This document shows positions 46,279 through 55,402 of a stretch of DNA of 64,000 nt, in pieces; the stretch's first letter is position 1; every line of letters starts with the position of its first letter. Under the pieces are notes generated by a model, which was given only the letters and a program-made list of their open reading frames with translations, ran no database searches and was not told the DNA's origin. The position numbers and the translations under genes were made by a program. This stretch comes from Phycisphaerales bacterium (GTDB lineage Bacteria > Planctomycetota > Phycisphaerae > Phycisphaerales > SM1A02), in NCBI GenBank assembly GCA_030748805.1, contig JASMLG010000075.1, positions 15,924-79,923 on the forward strand, in the 5' to 3' direction.

Positions 46279-46965
46279 ATGAACACTGACATTGCTATGT
46301 GTCTACTCACAGCCCCCCCATCTCTGCCTTTGGTAGCGCCATCTATCCTTTCCGCAGATTTTTCACGCCTAGGCGAAGAGTGCAATTTGGTTCTCGATGC
46401 AGGTGCAGATTTATTGCACTTAGATGTTATGGATGGACATTTTGTTCCCAATCTAACAATGGGTCCAGCATTGTGCGCATCGTTACGAAAATCATTTCCA
46501 GATGTTTATCTAGATGTACATTTAATGGTTGATAAACCTAGTATGTACATTGACTCGTTCGCAAAAGCTGGCGGTAATCTTTTTACAGGGCACATAGAAT
46601 CGCAAGATGACCCTTTTGAACTTGCAGATGCAATTCATAGCGCTGGAATGGCTGCTGGACTTGCAATCAATCCGCCAACAGACGTGAGCGAAATTCTCCC
46701 ATATATAGAAGCATACGATTTAATTTTAGTTATGAGTGTTAATCCTGGCTTCTCAGGACAATCTTTTATGCCTGAGGTCTTGTCTAAAACACAAGAGATT
46801 TCTCAACTATTACGTCCAAATCAGCGTCTTCAAATGGATGGAGGAGTTGGCATGTCAACATCTTTAGCATGTCGTGAGTCCGGCTGTGATGTCCTTGTGG
46901 CGGCATCCGCAATTTTTGGTAGTGATGACTATTCCGCGGCTATTGAGGGACTTAGAGGTCAATGA
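46279..46965 (+). CDS. rpe: Ribulose-phosphate 3-epimerase
   Basis: A 228-residue TIM-barrel enzyme interconverting ribulose 5-phosphate and xylulose 5-phosphate. It shows VAPSILSADFSRLGEE, LHLDVMDGHFVPNLTMGP, DVHLMVDKP, VMSVNPGFSGQSFMP and LQMDGGV. The first ATG gives about ten residues more than typical; the ATG six codons later is possible. The gene ends 34 bases before accD. Confidence 0.93.
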   Translation: MNTDIAMCLLTAPPSLPLVAPSILSADFSRLGEECNLVLDAGADLLHLDVMDGHFVPNLTMGPALCASLRKSFPDVYLDVHLMVDKPSMYIDSFAKAGGNLFTGHIESQDDPFELADAIHSAGMAAGLAINPPTDVSEILPYIEAYDLILVMSVNPGFSGQSFMPEVLSKTQEISQLLRPNQRLQMDGGVGMSTSLACRESGCDVLVAASAIFGSDDYSAAIEGLRGQ

Positions 46966-46999
46966 CCGATATGCTCCCTTTGTATTGAGTAATGCTTAT

Positions 47000-47854
47000 A
47001 TGAAACATCAAGAACAAACAAAGCAACAGTGGGCTGACGAAGCTACTTCTCCAGCTCGTAAGAGATCAATTCCAGAAGGTCTCTGGATGCGTTGTGATTC
47101 ATGTGCAGCGATTCTTTTTAGACGTAGTGTTGAAAATAATTTGTGGGTTTGTAATGATTGCCAGCATCACTTTAGAGTGAATGCGACTCAGCGAATTCTC
47201 CAATTGGTCGATCCTGAAACATTCGAAGCATTTGACCAAGATCTAACACCTGTCGATCATCTGAATTTTGTAGATTTGAAACCCTATACAGAACGAATTG
47301 CAGCGGCTCAGAAAAAAACAGGTCAGAAAGATGCAATACAGACCGGATATGCATTTATTAAGGGTCGAAAAGTAGTCCTCGGTGTAATGGACTTTTCATT
47401 TCTTGGAGGATCAATGGGGAGCGTTGTTGGTGAAAAAATAAGAAGGGCAACTGAACGTGCCGCAGATCAGGACTTGCCATTGGTAATCGTATCCGCTTCA
47501 GGTGGTGCGAGAATGATGGAATCAGGATTGTCCTTGATGCAGATGGCAAAAACATCTGCAGCACTAGCTCGTTTTGATGACATGGGTGGTTTGTTCATTT
47601 CTGTCTTGACTGATCCAACTACAGGTGGTGTTACAGCAAGTTTTGCGATGCTTGGAGATGTTATCCTTGCTGAGCCAAAAGCATTGATTGGTTTTGCCGG
47701 ACCAAGAGTAATTCAACAAACAATAAAGCAGGACTTGCCAGATGGCTTTCAAAGGGCAGAGTTCTTGCAGGAATGCGGCTTCGTGGATCGTGTTGTTGCA
47801 AGAAAAGAACTTCGCAGCGAAATTTCTAGTTTGATTGATTACGCCGGTAAGTAA
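47000..47854 (+). CDS. accD: Acetyl-CoA carboxylase carboxyltransferase subunit beta
   Basis: A 284-residue subunit that, with AccA, transfers CO2 from biotin to acetyl-CoA to make malonyl-CoA. The N-terminal zinc ribbon is CDSC...CNDC (WMRCDSCAAILFRRSVENN then VCNDC). The crotonase-fold core has GSVVGEKIRRATERA, VSASGGARMMESGLSLMQMAKTSAAL and DPTTGGVTASFAMLGD. The frame is open upstream inside rpe, but the ATG at 47000 is the best-supported start. The stop overlaps the lnt start (TAATG). Confidence 0.95.
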   Translation: MKHQEQTKQQWADEATSPARKRSIPEGLWMRCDSCAAILFRRSVENNLWVCNDCQHHFRVNATQRILQLVDPETFEAFDQDLTPVDHLNFVDLKPYTERIAAAQKKTGQKDAIQTGYAFIKGRKVVLGVMDFSFLGGSMGSVVGEKIRRATERAADQDLPLVIVSASGGARMMESGLSLMQMAKTSAALARFDDMGGLFISVLTDPTTGGVTASFAMLGDVILAEPKALIGFAGPRVIQQTIKQDLPDGFQRAEFLQECGFVDRVVARKELRSEISSLIDYAGK

Positions 47855-49506
47855 TGAAAATATCTATGTTGATATTGGCTGCGATCGTTGCATCGATTTG
47901 CTCTTTATTATCTACAGCACCCTTTGATTCTGGCCTTGCATCAATCGCATCAATTTCACTGTTGGTTTTGATTGCTATTTATGCTAAGACAAGCCGAATC
48001 GCAATCGTAATTGTCTTTGCAACTCAATTACCTTTGTGGTTGTGGTTGCATAGATGGATAGGTGACATTTCTATTTTTGGATTGGTAATTCTTGGTCTGT
48101 ATTTATCAGCATGGCCCACATTATTTGTATATTTGTTGAGAAGGCATTATTACAACGAATGCTTCAGGAGAGTTTCAATTGTTATTGTTGCTCCAATTAT
48201 CTGGGTGGGATTAGAATGTCTAAGGGGAATAATATTATTTGAGGGGTATCCTTGGTATTTGGCAGGAACATCTATTGTTGATTGGAATATGGCACAAATT
48301 GCCTCTATTGGGAGTGTTTGGTCAGCTAGTTTTCTTGTTGTGCTGTACGGAACAGCTTTTGCTAGATATAGAGAAACATCAAAGATAACATGGATTGTTC
48401 TTGGATTAGTTTTTCTTGTACTAACAATTTATGGGGCATCAACTCGCAAAAATGTTAAACCATATTTACCAATTGCAGTTGTACAAACAAATGTAACACC
48501 GGACACAAAAATTGCATGGACGTGGGAACAACAGCAAGAGGATGTAGAAAAAGCAATAAAACTTACGTACGAAGCAATAGAAAAATCACCTCAGAAACCA
48601 CACTTAATTGTTTGGCCTGAAACTATGTTACCTGGTGGTGGTTTTTCAGTTAACCAATTTGATTTTGCTCCATGGAGTGATGTCCTTGTTCCGTATTGGT
48701 ATTGGGCACAAGTCATCCTTAGTCTTTCAGAAGAAATTGATATTCCAATTTTGATTGGTACTCAAACTTTGCTTGATGTAAAAGTTGTTGAAGAAGGTAC
48801 TCATTTACGAGTAGAGCATTCGGAACAATATAATTCCGCTGCACTGGTATTTCCAGATGGTCTTGTCGAGCGATATGACAAAATATTCTTAACCCCTTTT
48901 GGGGAGCGAATGCCATACGTGGAACATTGGCCCGCACTACAAGAGTGGATTAGAAAATTGTCTGGAACCGCAATGTTGTTTGACCTTGACAGCGGAAAAG
49001 AGTCAAAAAGTTTCAGTATTCCAGGATTTAAAGATGGTAAAACCCAAAGTGATGTAACTTTTGGAACCCCGATTTGCTTTGAGGATACAGTTCCTAAAGT
49101 CGTCCGAGATATTGTTTGGGACAGTGGAATTCGAAAAGTAGAATTATTGATTAATTTAAGCAACGATGGCTGGTTTGGTAAGGCAAACGACGCTCGACTG
49201 CAGCATATAAGAGAAGCAAGAATGAGATGTATTGAGAACCGAACACCCATGTTGCGAGTTGCCAACACTGGCTTGAGTTGCTACATAGACAGTAAGGGAG
49301 AGGTTACTCAGTATGCCTTGGCAGGTAACAATAAGGCTTTTAAGCAAAGCACTGAGATGTTTACGAAAGCTATGGCAGGTTTTCAACTCCCATCAAGTCG
49401 ATACATAGGGGATTCGGTGGCATGGGTGTCCCTGATAGCGTGTATCCTTCTCGTAATGACCACCTTTAAGAAGCGGAGCAAAGATTATGATGAAAGTGTT
49501 TCTTAG
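47854..49506 (+). CDS. lnt: Apolipoprotein N-acyltransferase
   Basis: A 550-residue inner-membrane enzyme that adds the third acyl chain to lipoproteins. About seven N-terminal membrane helices are followed by a nitrilase-fold domain (from about 205, YLPIAVVQTNV). The catalytic triad is Glu256 (WPETMLPGG), Lys343 (YDKIFLTPFGE) and Cys408 (TPICFED). Its presence implies triacylated lipoproteins and a Gram-negative type envelope. The downstream gene, overlapping by 20 bases, itself encodes a lipoprotein. Confidence 0.93.
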   Translation: MKISMLILAAIVASICSLLSTAPFDSGLASIASISLLVLIAIYAKTSRIAIVIVFATQLPLWLWLHRWIGDISIFGLVILGLYLSAWPTLFVYLLRRHYYNECFRRVSIVIVAPIIWVGLECLRGIILFEGYPWYLAGTSIVDWNMAQIASIGSVWSASFLVVLYGTAFARYRETSKITWIVLGLVFLVLTIYGASTRKNVKPYLPIAVVQTNVTPDTKIAWTWEQQQEDVEKAIKLTYEAIEKSPQKPHLIVWPETMLPGGGFSVNQFDFAPWSDVLVPYWYWAQVILSLSEEIDIPILIGTQTLLDVKVVEEGTHLRVEHSEQYNSAALVFPDGLVERYDKIFLTPFGERMPYVEHWPALQEWIRKLSGTAMLFDLDSGKESKSFSIPGFKDGKTQSDVTFGTPICFEDTVPKVVRDIVWDSGIRKVELLINLSNDGWFGKANDARLQHIREARMRCIENRTPMLRVANTGLSCYIDSKGEVTQYALAGNNKAFKQSTEMFTKAMAGFQLPSSRYIGDSVAWVSLIACILLVMTTFKKRSKDYDESVS

Positions 49507-50569
49507 TATTCTTGCAACAATATCCTTGGTTTCATGTTCCCACGACCCAGTCGCTAGGGCGAGTGAAGACGCATGGAGTTCTAAACAACAGTCAATTAAA
49601 ACAGTAGAAGAAATTTCTAAGAAGCCCAAGGTACCTATGATTGTTGATGGTGATACTGTTCGTCAAAGTGCGTTGTCTATTTTAACTCAAGCATCTGACT
49701 CCACAAATCCCATACTAAGAGCGAATGCAATCGAATCACTTCGGTATGCTCCAGAAGACGTTCTTGAGCAAAGTGTGAGATTGGGTTTAGGCGACGAAAA
49801 TCGTGGTGTACGTTTTGTCGCAGCAATGATGATTGGTGAAAAGAAACTGTGCAACTTATCTTTGTTACTTGAACCACTTTTACTTGATGAGTCCAAATCC
49901 GTTCAGGCGGCAGCTATGTTTTCGATTTATCAATGTGGTCGGAGTGTCGACATAAACCCCCTTGCTGTAATGCTGCTAAGTTCAAATCCGGAATTACGTG
50001 GTAACGCAGTAATGATTCTTGGTCGCATGGGAAATACTTCCGCAGTTAAGATGATTCGAAACGCACTTAAGGATTCACCAATAACTATTACTCCAATTCG
50101 AAGGAGACTTATAAACCTTCAAATGGCTGAAGCACTTGTTTTACTTGGAGAGCGTGAAGAATTGGAAGTTATCCGTGCTGCTGTGTTTAGTTCAGCTCAA
50201 GAATCTGAAATAACAGCACTTGCTTGTCAAATAATAGGTCGACTTAAGGACGTTGAAATCGTATCTACATTAGAAGGAATTGCTGGTTCTTCTCAGAGAT
50301 TCTCAGATGAAATTCGCTTAATCGCAGCTACTGCTCTAGCTGAAATAGATCCGAGTCGAATCGCCCTAGAACCAGTCCTTCAACTTACAAAAAGTGATTC
50401 AGCAAACATTAGAAGCCAATGTGCAATTGCACTTGGAACTTCAGAGAATCAACTGATGCTTGGTCCACTTACCCAAATGCTTGATGATCACGACCCAAAG
50501 GTACAAATATCTGCTGCTGGAGCCGTTTTACGTATCGATAACAGTGGTTCTATGGCAATTGTGGATTGA
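49487..50569 (+). CDS. HEAT-repeat lipoprotein
   Basis: A 360-residue protein with a lipoprotein signal ending LVSC (Cys17), followed by a series of about nine HEAT/PBS-lyase type repeats of 30-35 residues (LRANAIESLRYAPEDVLEQSVRLGLGDEN, GVRFVAAMMIGEKK, LRGNAVMILGRMGN and so on). Such repeats form a curved scaffold for protein binding; partner unknown. It overlaps lnt by 20 bases. ATG at 49490 is equally possible. Confidence 0.83.
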   Translation: MMKVFLSILATISLVSCSHDPVARASEDAWSSKQQSIKTVEEISKKPKVPMIVDGDTVRQSALSILTQASDSTNPILRANAIESLRYAPEDVLEQSVRLGLGDENRGVRFVAAMMIGEKKLCNLSLLLEPLLLDESKSVQAAAMFSIYQCGRSVDINPLAVMLLSSNPELRGNAVMILGRMGNTSAVKMIRNALKDSPITITPIRRRLINLQMAEALVLLGEREELEVIRAAVFSSAQESEITALACQIIGRLKDVEIVSTLEGIAGSSQRFSDEIRLIAATALAEIDPSRIALEPVLQLTKSDSANIRSQCAIALGTSENQLMLGPLTQMLDDHDPKVQISAAGAVLRIDNSGSMAIVD

Positions 50570-50692
50570 CAATTTGCCTCTAAGGGGGTACAAATGCCAT
50601 CCTAATAACCAATGGGGGGTTGGGTTTCGGATCGGATGTTCGTATAGCATCCACATTTCTCCCGAAGTTCTCTGAGACAAAGAGGTTTACCT

Positions 50693-51580
50693 GTGCATAT
50701 TTTGACAAAAATTTTCATCGTTCTCGTTACCTTACTAGCAGTCGCAATGGTTCCGCTAGTTGCAACCTACACTACTAATGAAAACAGTTACAGATCTAAG
50801 TATCGAGCGGCAGACGACCAACGTCGTGTAGCAATGACTCGTGCGAGTGAAGCAGAACAATCTCTTCTTGCTCAACGTGGTCAAATGCAACAAGAGATTG
50901 ATTCTCGCCAAACAATAATTAATAATTTGATTTCGGAACAAACATCAACTCGTACTACGATTGAATCGTTGCAAGCAAGTGTAGGTCAACTCGAATCACA
51001 GTTAGCACAAAGTAATGCCAACCTTCAAGCCCTGTCTAGTGCAAGCGATGTGAATAGCAAGTTAAAGCAACGATTTGTGTCAGAGAATTACGAACTTAGA
51101 ACAAGACTTGTTGATTCTGAGCGAATGGTTATAGAGATCGAAGACGAGTTAGAACAAACAAAATATGAAGCAGAAGAAGCAGAACGTGCAAAACGAAAAG
51201 CAAAAGAAGAGCGACACAATATGGAAAAACAACTTGATGCTCTTCAAGTTCGACTTGACGCTTTCATTTCTAAGTTTGGTGAACTAGAGACAGTGACTGT
51301 GGTGGAATCCGGAATTGCTCCTGACAGAACCATGTCTTCTACTGTCCTCACTGTCTCTCGAAGTGACGACGATGTGCTTGTTGAAATTAATGCTGGATCA
51401 AGAGATGGAGTCCAAAATGGCTGGATTATGACCGTGGGAGAAAATGGGACGTTTCTCGGTCGACTCCAAGTAGAAAAGGTTGATATTAACCGGTCAATCG
51501 GAAGGGTTACACTTGAAAATTCTTCTCGTGGACTCGTTGTGCCAGGTTCTTCAGTTTACGCAGTAAAAGGACGTAATTGA
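50693..51580 (+). CDS. MreC-like coiled-coil membrane protein
   Basis: A 295-residue protein starting at GTG. It has one N-terminal membrane helix (IFIVLVTLLAVAMVPLVATY), a long coiled coil (about 40-195, rich in Q, E, R and heptads) and a C-terminal beta-rich domain (VLTVSRSDDDVLVEINAGSRDGVQNGWIMTVGENGTFLGRLQVEKV) resembling the beta domain of MreC. It is not MreC itself, which is encoded at 52931. Position before mreBCD suggests an envelope or cell-shape accessory role (inference). Confidence 0.72.
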   Translation: MHILTKIFIVLVTLLAVAMVPLVATYTTNENSYRSKYRAADDQRRVAMTRASEAEQSLLAQRGQMQQEIDSRQTIINNLISEQTSTRTTIESLQASVGQLESQLAQSNANLQALSSASDVNSKLKQRFVSENYELRTRLVDSERMVIEIEDELEQTKYEAEEAERAKRKAKEERHNMEKQLDALQVRLDAFISKFGELETVTVVESGIAPDRTMSSTVLTVSRSDDDVLVEINAGSRDGVQNGWIMTVGENGTFLGRLQVEKVDINRSIGRVTLENSSRGLVVPGSSVYAVKGRN

Positions 51581-51582
51581 GA

Positions 51583-51768
51583 ATGACACAGTTTGATACC
51601 CCAACTATGGTCAAATCAACCGCACCAGACGTTTTCACAGTTTTGCTTTTGGTTGCAGTTTTGTTCCTCGCCGGCGGAGTTGCTTGGATGTATTTAGTGA
51701 ATTCAGACCACTCAAAATTGTCAGATCGCTCAGATGGTGGTCCATTAGTTCTCATAGATCAACAATAA
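51583..51768 (+). CDS. Small single-span membrane protein
   Basis: A 61-residue frame starting 2 bases after the previous stop. One hydrophobic helix (VFTVLLLVAVLFLAGGVAWMYLV) is followed by a short polar tail. I do not recognise a family. Tight spacing, same strand and a plausible membrane topology support a real gene in the cell-shape cluster, but the ribosome site is weak. Confidence 0.55.
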   Translation: MTQFDTPTMVKSTAPDVFTVLLLVAVLFLAGGVAWMYLVNSDHSKLSDRSDGGPLVLIDQQ

Positions 51769-51860
51769 TACCTGCATGAGCATAGCGTTTTGCCGTATCA
51801 TCTCGCATGAGTAAGGATTACTCGTGGTTGTGTTGGGTCTTGTTATGAGGAGTATTTGCC

Positions 51861-52910
51861 GTGTTTGACAAGTTACTAAGTTGGTTTAGCGTAGATATGG
51901 GGATTGACCTTGGCACGTGCAATACACTTGTGTGTGTTAGAGGAGGAGAGGGAATCGTTCTTGACGAGCCATCAGTTGTTGCAGTTAAGAGAGGAACTAA
52001 TCGTGTTCTTAATAACGGAAACGCGGTAGGTTTCAGTGCAAAGGAAATGCTCGGAAAGACACCTGGCTCAATCACTGCAATTCGTCCTCTCAAGGATGGG
52101 GTGATTAGTGATTTTGAAATTACCGAAGCGATGCTAAGTTATTTCATTCGCAAGGTCAGTGGTAGAGGTAGAGTTATTGGACCACGTGTTGTTGTTGCGG
52201 TACCTTCTGGAATAACAGCTGTAGAAAAACGTGCTGTACTTGATTCTGCTGAACGAGCAGGAGCTCGCCGAGTTTATCTAGTCGAGGAACCTATGGCTGC
52301 TGGTATTGGTGCAGGACTTCCAATTGCAGAACCAACAGCATCTATGATTGTAGATATTGGTGGAGGAACAACTGAAGTTGCGATTATGTCTCTTGGTGAC
52401 ATTGCAACATGTGAATCAATTCGCGTTGCGGGCGATGATCTCGACGAAGCTATCATTGGGTATATGAAAAAACATCATGGATTGACTATCGGTGAACAGA
52501 CAGCTGAGAGAATTAAAATTGAAGTAGGTTCAGCTTCTCCAATGGAGAAAGAAACTACGATTGAAGTTCGAGGGCGTGACAATATAACTGGAATGCCAGA
52601 AAAGAAGACAGTGAAAAGCGAAGAAATCCGCGAAGCAATGTCTGAACCAATCGAAGCGATTATTGAAGTTGTTAAAAGAACTTTAGAACGTGCAGAACCA
52701 GAATTATCAGCAGACCTTGTAGAAAATGGCATTTGTATTGCTGGTGGTGGAGCACTTCTTCGTGGGATTGATGAGGTTATCTCAGAGGCAACAGGACTTG
52801 ATGTGGTTATCGCTAATCAACCACTTACAAGTGTTGCCCAAGGAACAAGCATTTATCTTGAGAACCTTGAGGTGTGGAAAGCGGTTCTTGAATCAGACAT
52901 GGATGAATAA
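51861..52910 (+). CDS. mreB: Rod-shape determining actin homologue
   Basis: A 349-residue bacterial actin that organises the elongation machinery. It shows MGIDLGTCNTLVCVRGGEGIVLDEPSVVA, the hinge VEEPMAAGIGAGLPI, the phosphate-2 loop IVDIGGGTTEVAIMS, and ICIAGGGALLRGID near the C-terminus. Length is normal. The start at 51861 (GTG, codon for MFDKLLSWFSVDMGIDLG) follows AGGAG. It heads the mreBCD set. Confidence 0.96.
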   Translation: MFDKLLSWFSVDMGIDLGTCNTLVCVRGGEGIVLDEPSVVAVKRGTNRVLNNGNAVGFSAKEMLGKTPGSITAIRPLKDGVISDFEITEAMLSYFIRKVSGRGRVIGPRVVVAVPSGITAVEKRAVLDSAERAGARRVYLVEEPMAAGIGAGLPIAEPTASMIVDIGGGTTEVAIMSLGDIATCESIRVAGDDLDEAIIGYMKKHHGLTIGEQTAERIKIEVGSASPMEKETTIEVRGRDNITGMPEKKTVKSEEIREAMSEPIEAIIEVVKRTLERAEPELSADLVENGICIAGGGALLRGIDEVISEATGLDVVIANQPLTSVAQGTSIYLENLEVWKAVLESDMDE

Positions 52911-52930
52911 AGGCTAACCGGCTTTGTACC

Positions 52931-53821
52931 GTGAGCAACTACGGAACATTTCGCAGACGTACTAGAACACTACCGATTATCATCGGGGTTACTATTGTCT
53001 TGTCTATGTTTCCAACTTCTTGGCTTGGGTGGACATCTGATTTAGCGGACTTGATTAGGGTTCCGATTACTCCAGTTTCTCACGTAGGAATGATGTTGAC
53101 TGGTTGGGTAAGACCTGCTGTTGAACCATCAGATCTTCCAACTGATGAGCAAGAACGTTACGAATTAGCCGTTTCTGAACGTGATCAATATAGACAGATG
53201 TATCACTCGCAATTACTCAGAGCAACGGAATTCTCTGACCAGCTTCGTTTACTTCAATCACTTCCAGAAACTGCGCTTAGAAACCCGCAGCCACCTGTAA
53301 TTCTTTCACTTGATTTAACTGGTACCAAACCAGCAGATGTTTCAAGTACTTTGGAATTGAAACTTACAAGGGGATTGTCAAACAGAATTTTGGATGGCGA
53401 TATAGTTATTATAGGTACCGACGTTGTTGGGAGAATTTCAAGGATTGGAATGACGAGAGTGGAATTTTATCCTACAACGCATAAGGAAATAGGGTTTATA
53501 AGAGCAGCAGTTGTTGGATCTCATCCAAATAATAATGGACGCTCTGCAGTGATTGCTGAAGTATTACTTCAAAGTAATGGAGATGGTGCTTTTGTAGCGG
53601 AAACCCAAGTTGCAAGTGGCGTGAAGAAAGGTGATTTAGTAATTCTTGATGATTCTTCTTGGCCTGAAAATGGATCTGGTTTAATCATTGGGATAGTTGA
53701 AGAAATAACTAAACTCGATCAAGCCCCACTTAGGTGCGTATTGACCATTACACCCAGAAGAAGAGCTCGGGATTATCCAAACGTTATAGTTCTTGGTAGT
53801 AGCGAGGTAATAGAGCCATGA
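52931..53821 (+). CDS. mreC: Cell shape protein MreC
   Basis: A 296-residue protein with a GTG start, one N-terminal membrane helix (LPIIIGVTIVLSMFPTSW), a short coiled coil (about 75-110) and the MreC beta domain (LTRGLSNRILDGDIVIIGTDVVGRIS, VASGVKKGDLVILDDS, IIGIVEEI). It links MreB to peptidoglycan synthases in other bacteria. Its stop overlaps the mreD start by four bases. Confidence 0.88.
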   Translation: MSNYGTFRRRTRTLPIIIGVTIVLSMFPTSWLGWTSDLADLIRVPITPVSHVGMMLTGWVRPAVEPSDLPTDEQERYELAVSERDQYRQMYHSQLLRATEFSDQLRLLQSLPETALRNPQPPVILSLDLTGTKPADVSSTLELKLTRGLSNRILDGDIVIIGTDVVGRISRIGMTRVEFYPTTHKEIGFIRAAVVGSHPNNNGRSAVIAEVLLQSNGDGAFVAETQVASGVKKGDLVILDDSSWPENGSGLIIGIVEEITKLDQAPLRCVLTITPRRRARDYPNVIVLGSSEVIEP

Positions 53822-54387
53822 ACATATTAATTACGGCAATATTTACTATCATTGCACTATCTTTCGATTCAAGTTTTGGTGGAATATTTACCTTGAAATC
53901 AGTCGGATCAATTACCCCACTCGCTATGCCATGTTTATTGGTTTTTATTTCTTTGTTTGCACCAGAAATGGTTGCGCTATTAACTGCGATAATCCTTGGA
54001 TTTTTGGTGGACTTGTCCATTGGGCAAAGTGAACTGTCTGGTGGTGCCCACCTTATTGGACCTAACGCACTTGGATTTCTTGTTACATCATTACTTATTT
54101 TGAAAATAAGAAATGTAGTTTTTAGACGTAGAGTTTTGACAATTGCAGTTCTAACTTCCTCTGCAGTAATCGTTATTGGGGCCGTTCAGGCGATGGTTTT
54201 AATTGTTCGTGGAATATTGCCTTGGACACCTCCAATGTCAGGAGGTGGATTTACAGAATTCATAAAACTTTTTGCAACAGCGATCTATACGGGTCTTCTT
54301 TCCGTACCACTGGGATGGTGTTTACTATCGACAATTGGAATATGGAAATTCCATTCACCAACAGGTAGAAGAGCAACTTGGAGATGA
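53818..54387 (+). CDS. mreD: Cell shape protein MreD
   Basis: A 189-residue very hydrophobic protein with five or six membrane segments and the MreD-like region LTAIILGFLVDLSIGQSELSGGAHLIGPNALGFLV. Sequence conservation in MreD is low; position directly after mreC is the main support. Confidence 0.78.
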   Translation: MNILITAIFTIIALSFDSSFGGIFTLKSVGSITPLAMPCLLVFISLFAPEMVALLTAIILGFLVDLSIGQSELSGGAHLIGPNALGFLVTSLLILKIRNVVFRRRVLTIAVLTSSAVIVIGAVQAMVLIVRGILPWTPPMSGGGFTEFIKLFATAIYTGLLSVPLGWCLLSTIGIWKFHSPTGRRATWR

Positions 54388-54394
54388 TGAAAAC

Positions 54395-55402
54395 ATGAGT
54401 CAGTGGTTCATAAAAGACAAACACGTTGAGAGCATGTCTCCTCTTTGCGATCTCCGTGCTTCGTTTGAGCAACGAACAGGTGGTCTTACAACTTTGGAAC
54501 GTTTAACTAATCAAATAGGTTGTTCTCCTTCTGGATTTATGTGCGAGGATGACTTAAGGGCTGATATGATTTCTGCACGAACAGGTCTTTCACGTGTCAC
54601 CAGTGAGGAAGAAACCGATGTAGATCACCCAGACATAAAAACTCCCTGGGATGTCCTCGATTATTTACCAGAGTTACTATTGTATGATTTAGAGCAAGCA
54701 GAACATCTTGGAAACGAATTTTCTACTAAAACTGTAGGTGAAAATAAAATTGATGTTCATTCTTCTGCAACTATTTTTCCTGGAGTCATATTAGATGCAA
54801 CACTAGGTCCCATTCGCATTGAAGGTAATTCAGTGATTCGTCCAAACGCAGTACTTTGTGGTCCATGTTGGATTGGAAAAAACAGCACAGTAGTTGACAG
54901 TGCTTTAATTAAGCAGAATACAGTTCTTGGCCCTCATTGCAGAGTAGGTGGAGAAGTTGGCGGTACAGTTTTTCAAGGTTACTCGAATAAATCTCATGGT
55001 GGTCATTTGGGAGATAGTGTTGTAGGAGAGTGGGTTAACTTTGGTGCTGGAACTACGAATTCTAATCTTTTGAACACATATGCCGATGTGATTGTTACGG
55101 ATCTATCTGGGAAACGTCACAGAACAGGAAGACAATTTGTAGGATGTTTTGTTGGTGATCACGTTAAGTTTTCTATTTGTTCACGCATCATGACAGGTAC
55201 GCTTGTTGGGACAGGTTCTATGATTTCAACATCGTCGATAGTTCCATCCCCAACAAGACGATTTGCTTGGATAACCGATTCCGGAGAACGAACTTATCGA
55301 GTTGATAAATTTATAGAAGTAGCACGTACCGTCATGAAGCGCCGTGATGTTCATTTAAACGAGTCAAGCGAAGCAATCTTAAGAGATTTGGCTGAGGAAT
55401 AA
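54395..55402 (+). CDS. Left-handed beta-helix protein, GlmU C-terminal-like
   Basis: A 335-residue protein. The first ~105 residues are unlike the GlmU pyrophosphorylase and no nucleotide-binding GxGTRM motif is visible. From about 110 the hexapeptide repeats of a left-handed beta-helix begin (VHSSATIFPGVILDATLGPIRIEGNSVIRPNAVLCGPCWIGKN), with GHLGDSVVGEWVNFGAGTTNSNL as in sugar-nucleotide transferases of the GlmU type. Acetyltransferase or sugar-nucleotide activity is possible but the catalytic residues cannot be assigned. The frame is open upstream; the ATG at 54395 follows GGAGATGA. The stop overlaps the polA start (TAATG). Confidence 0.75.
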   Translation: MSQWFIKDKHVESMSPLCDLRASFEQRTGGLTTLERLTNQIGCSPSGFMCEDDLRADMISARTGLSRVTSEEETDVDHPDIKTPWDVLDYLPELLLYDLEQAEHLGNEFSTKTVGENKIDVHSSATIFPGVILDATLGPIRIEGNSVIRPNAVLCGPCWIGKNSTVVDSALIKQNTVLGPHCRVGGEVGGTVFQGYSNKSHGGHLGDSVVGEWVNFGAGTTNSNLLNTYADVIVTDLSGKRHRTGRQFVGCFVGDHVKFSICSRIMTGTLVGTGSMISTSSIVPSPTRRFAWITDSGERTYRVDKFIEVARTVMKRRDVHLNESSEAILRDLAEE

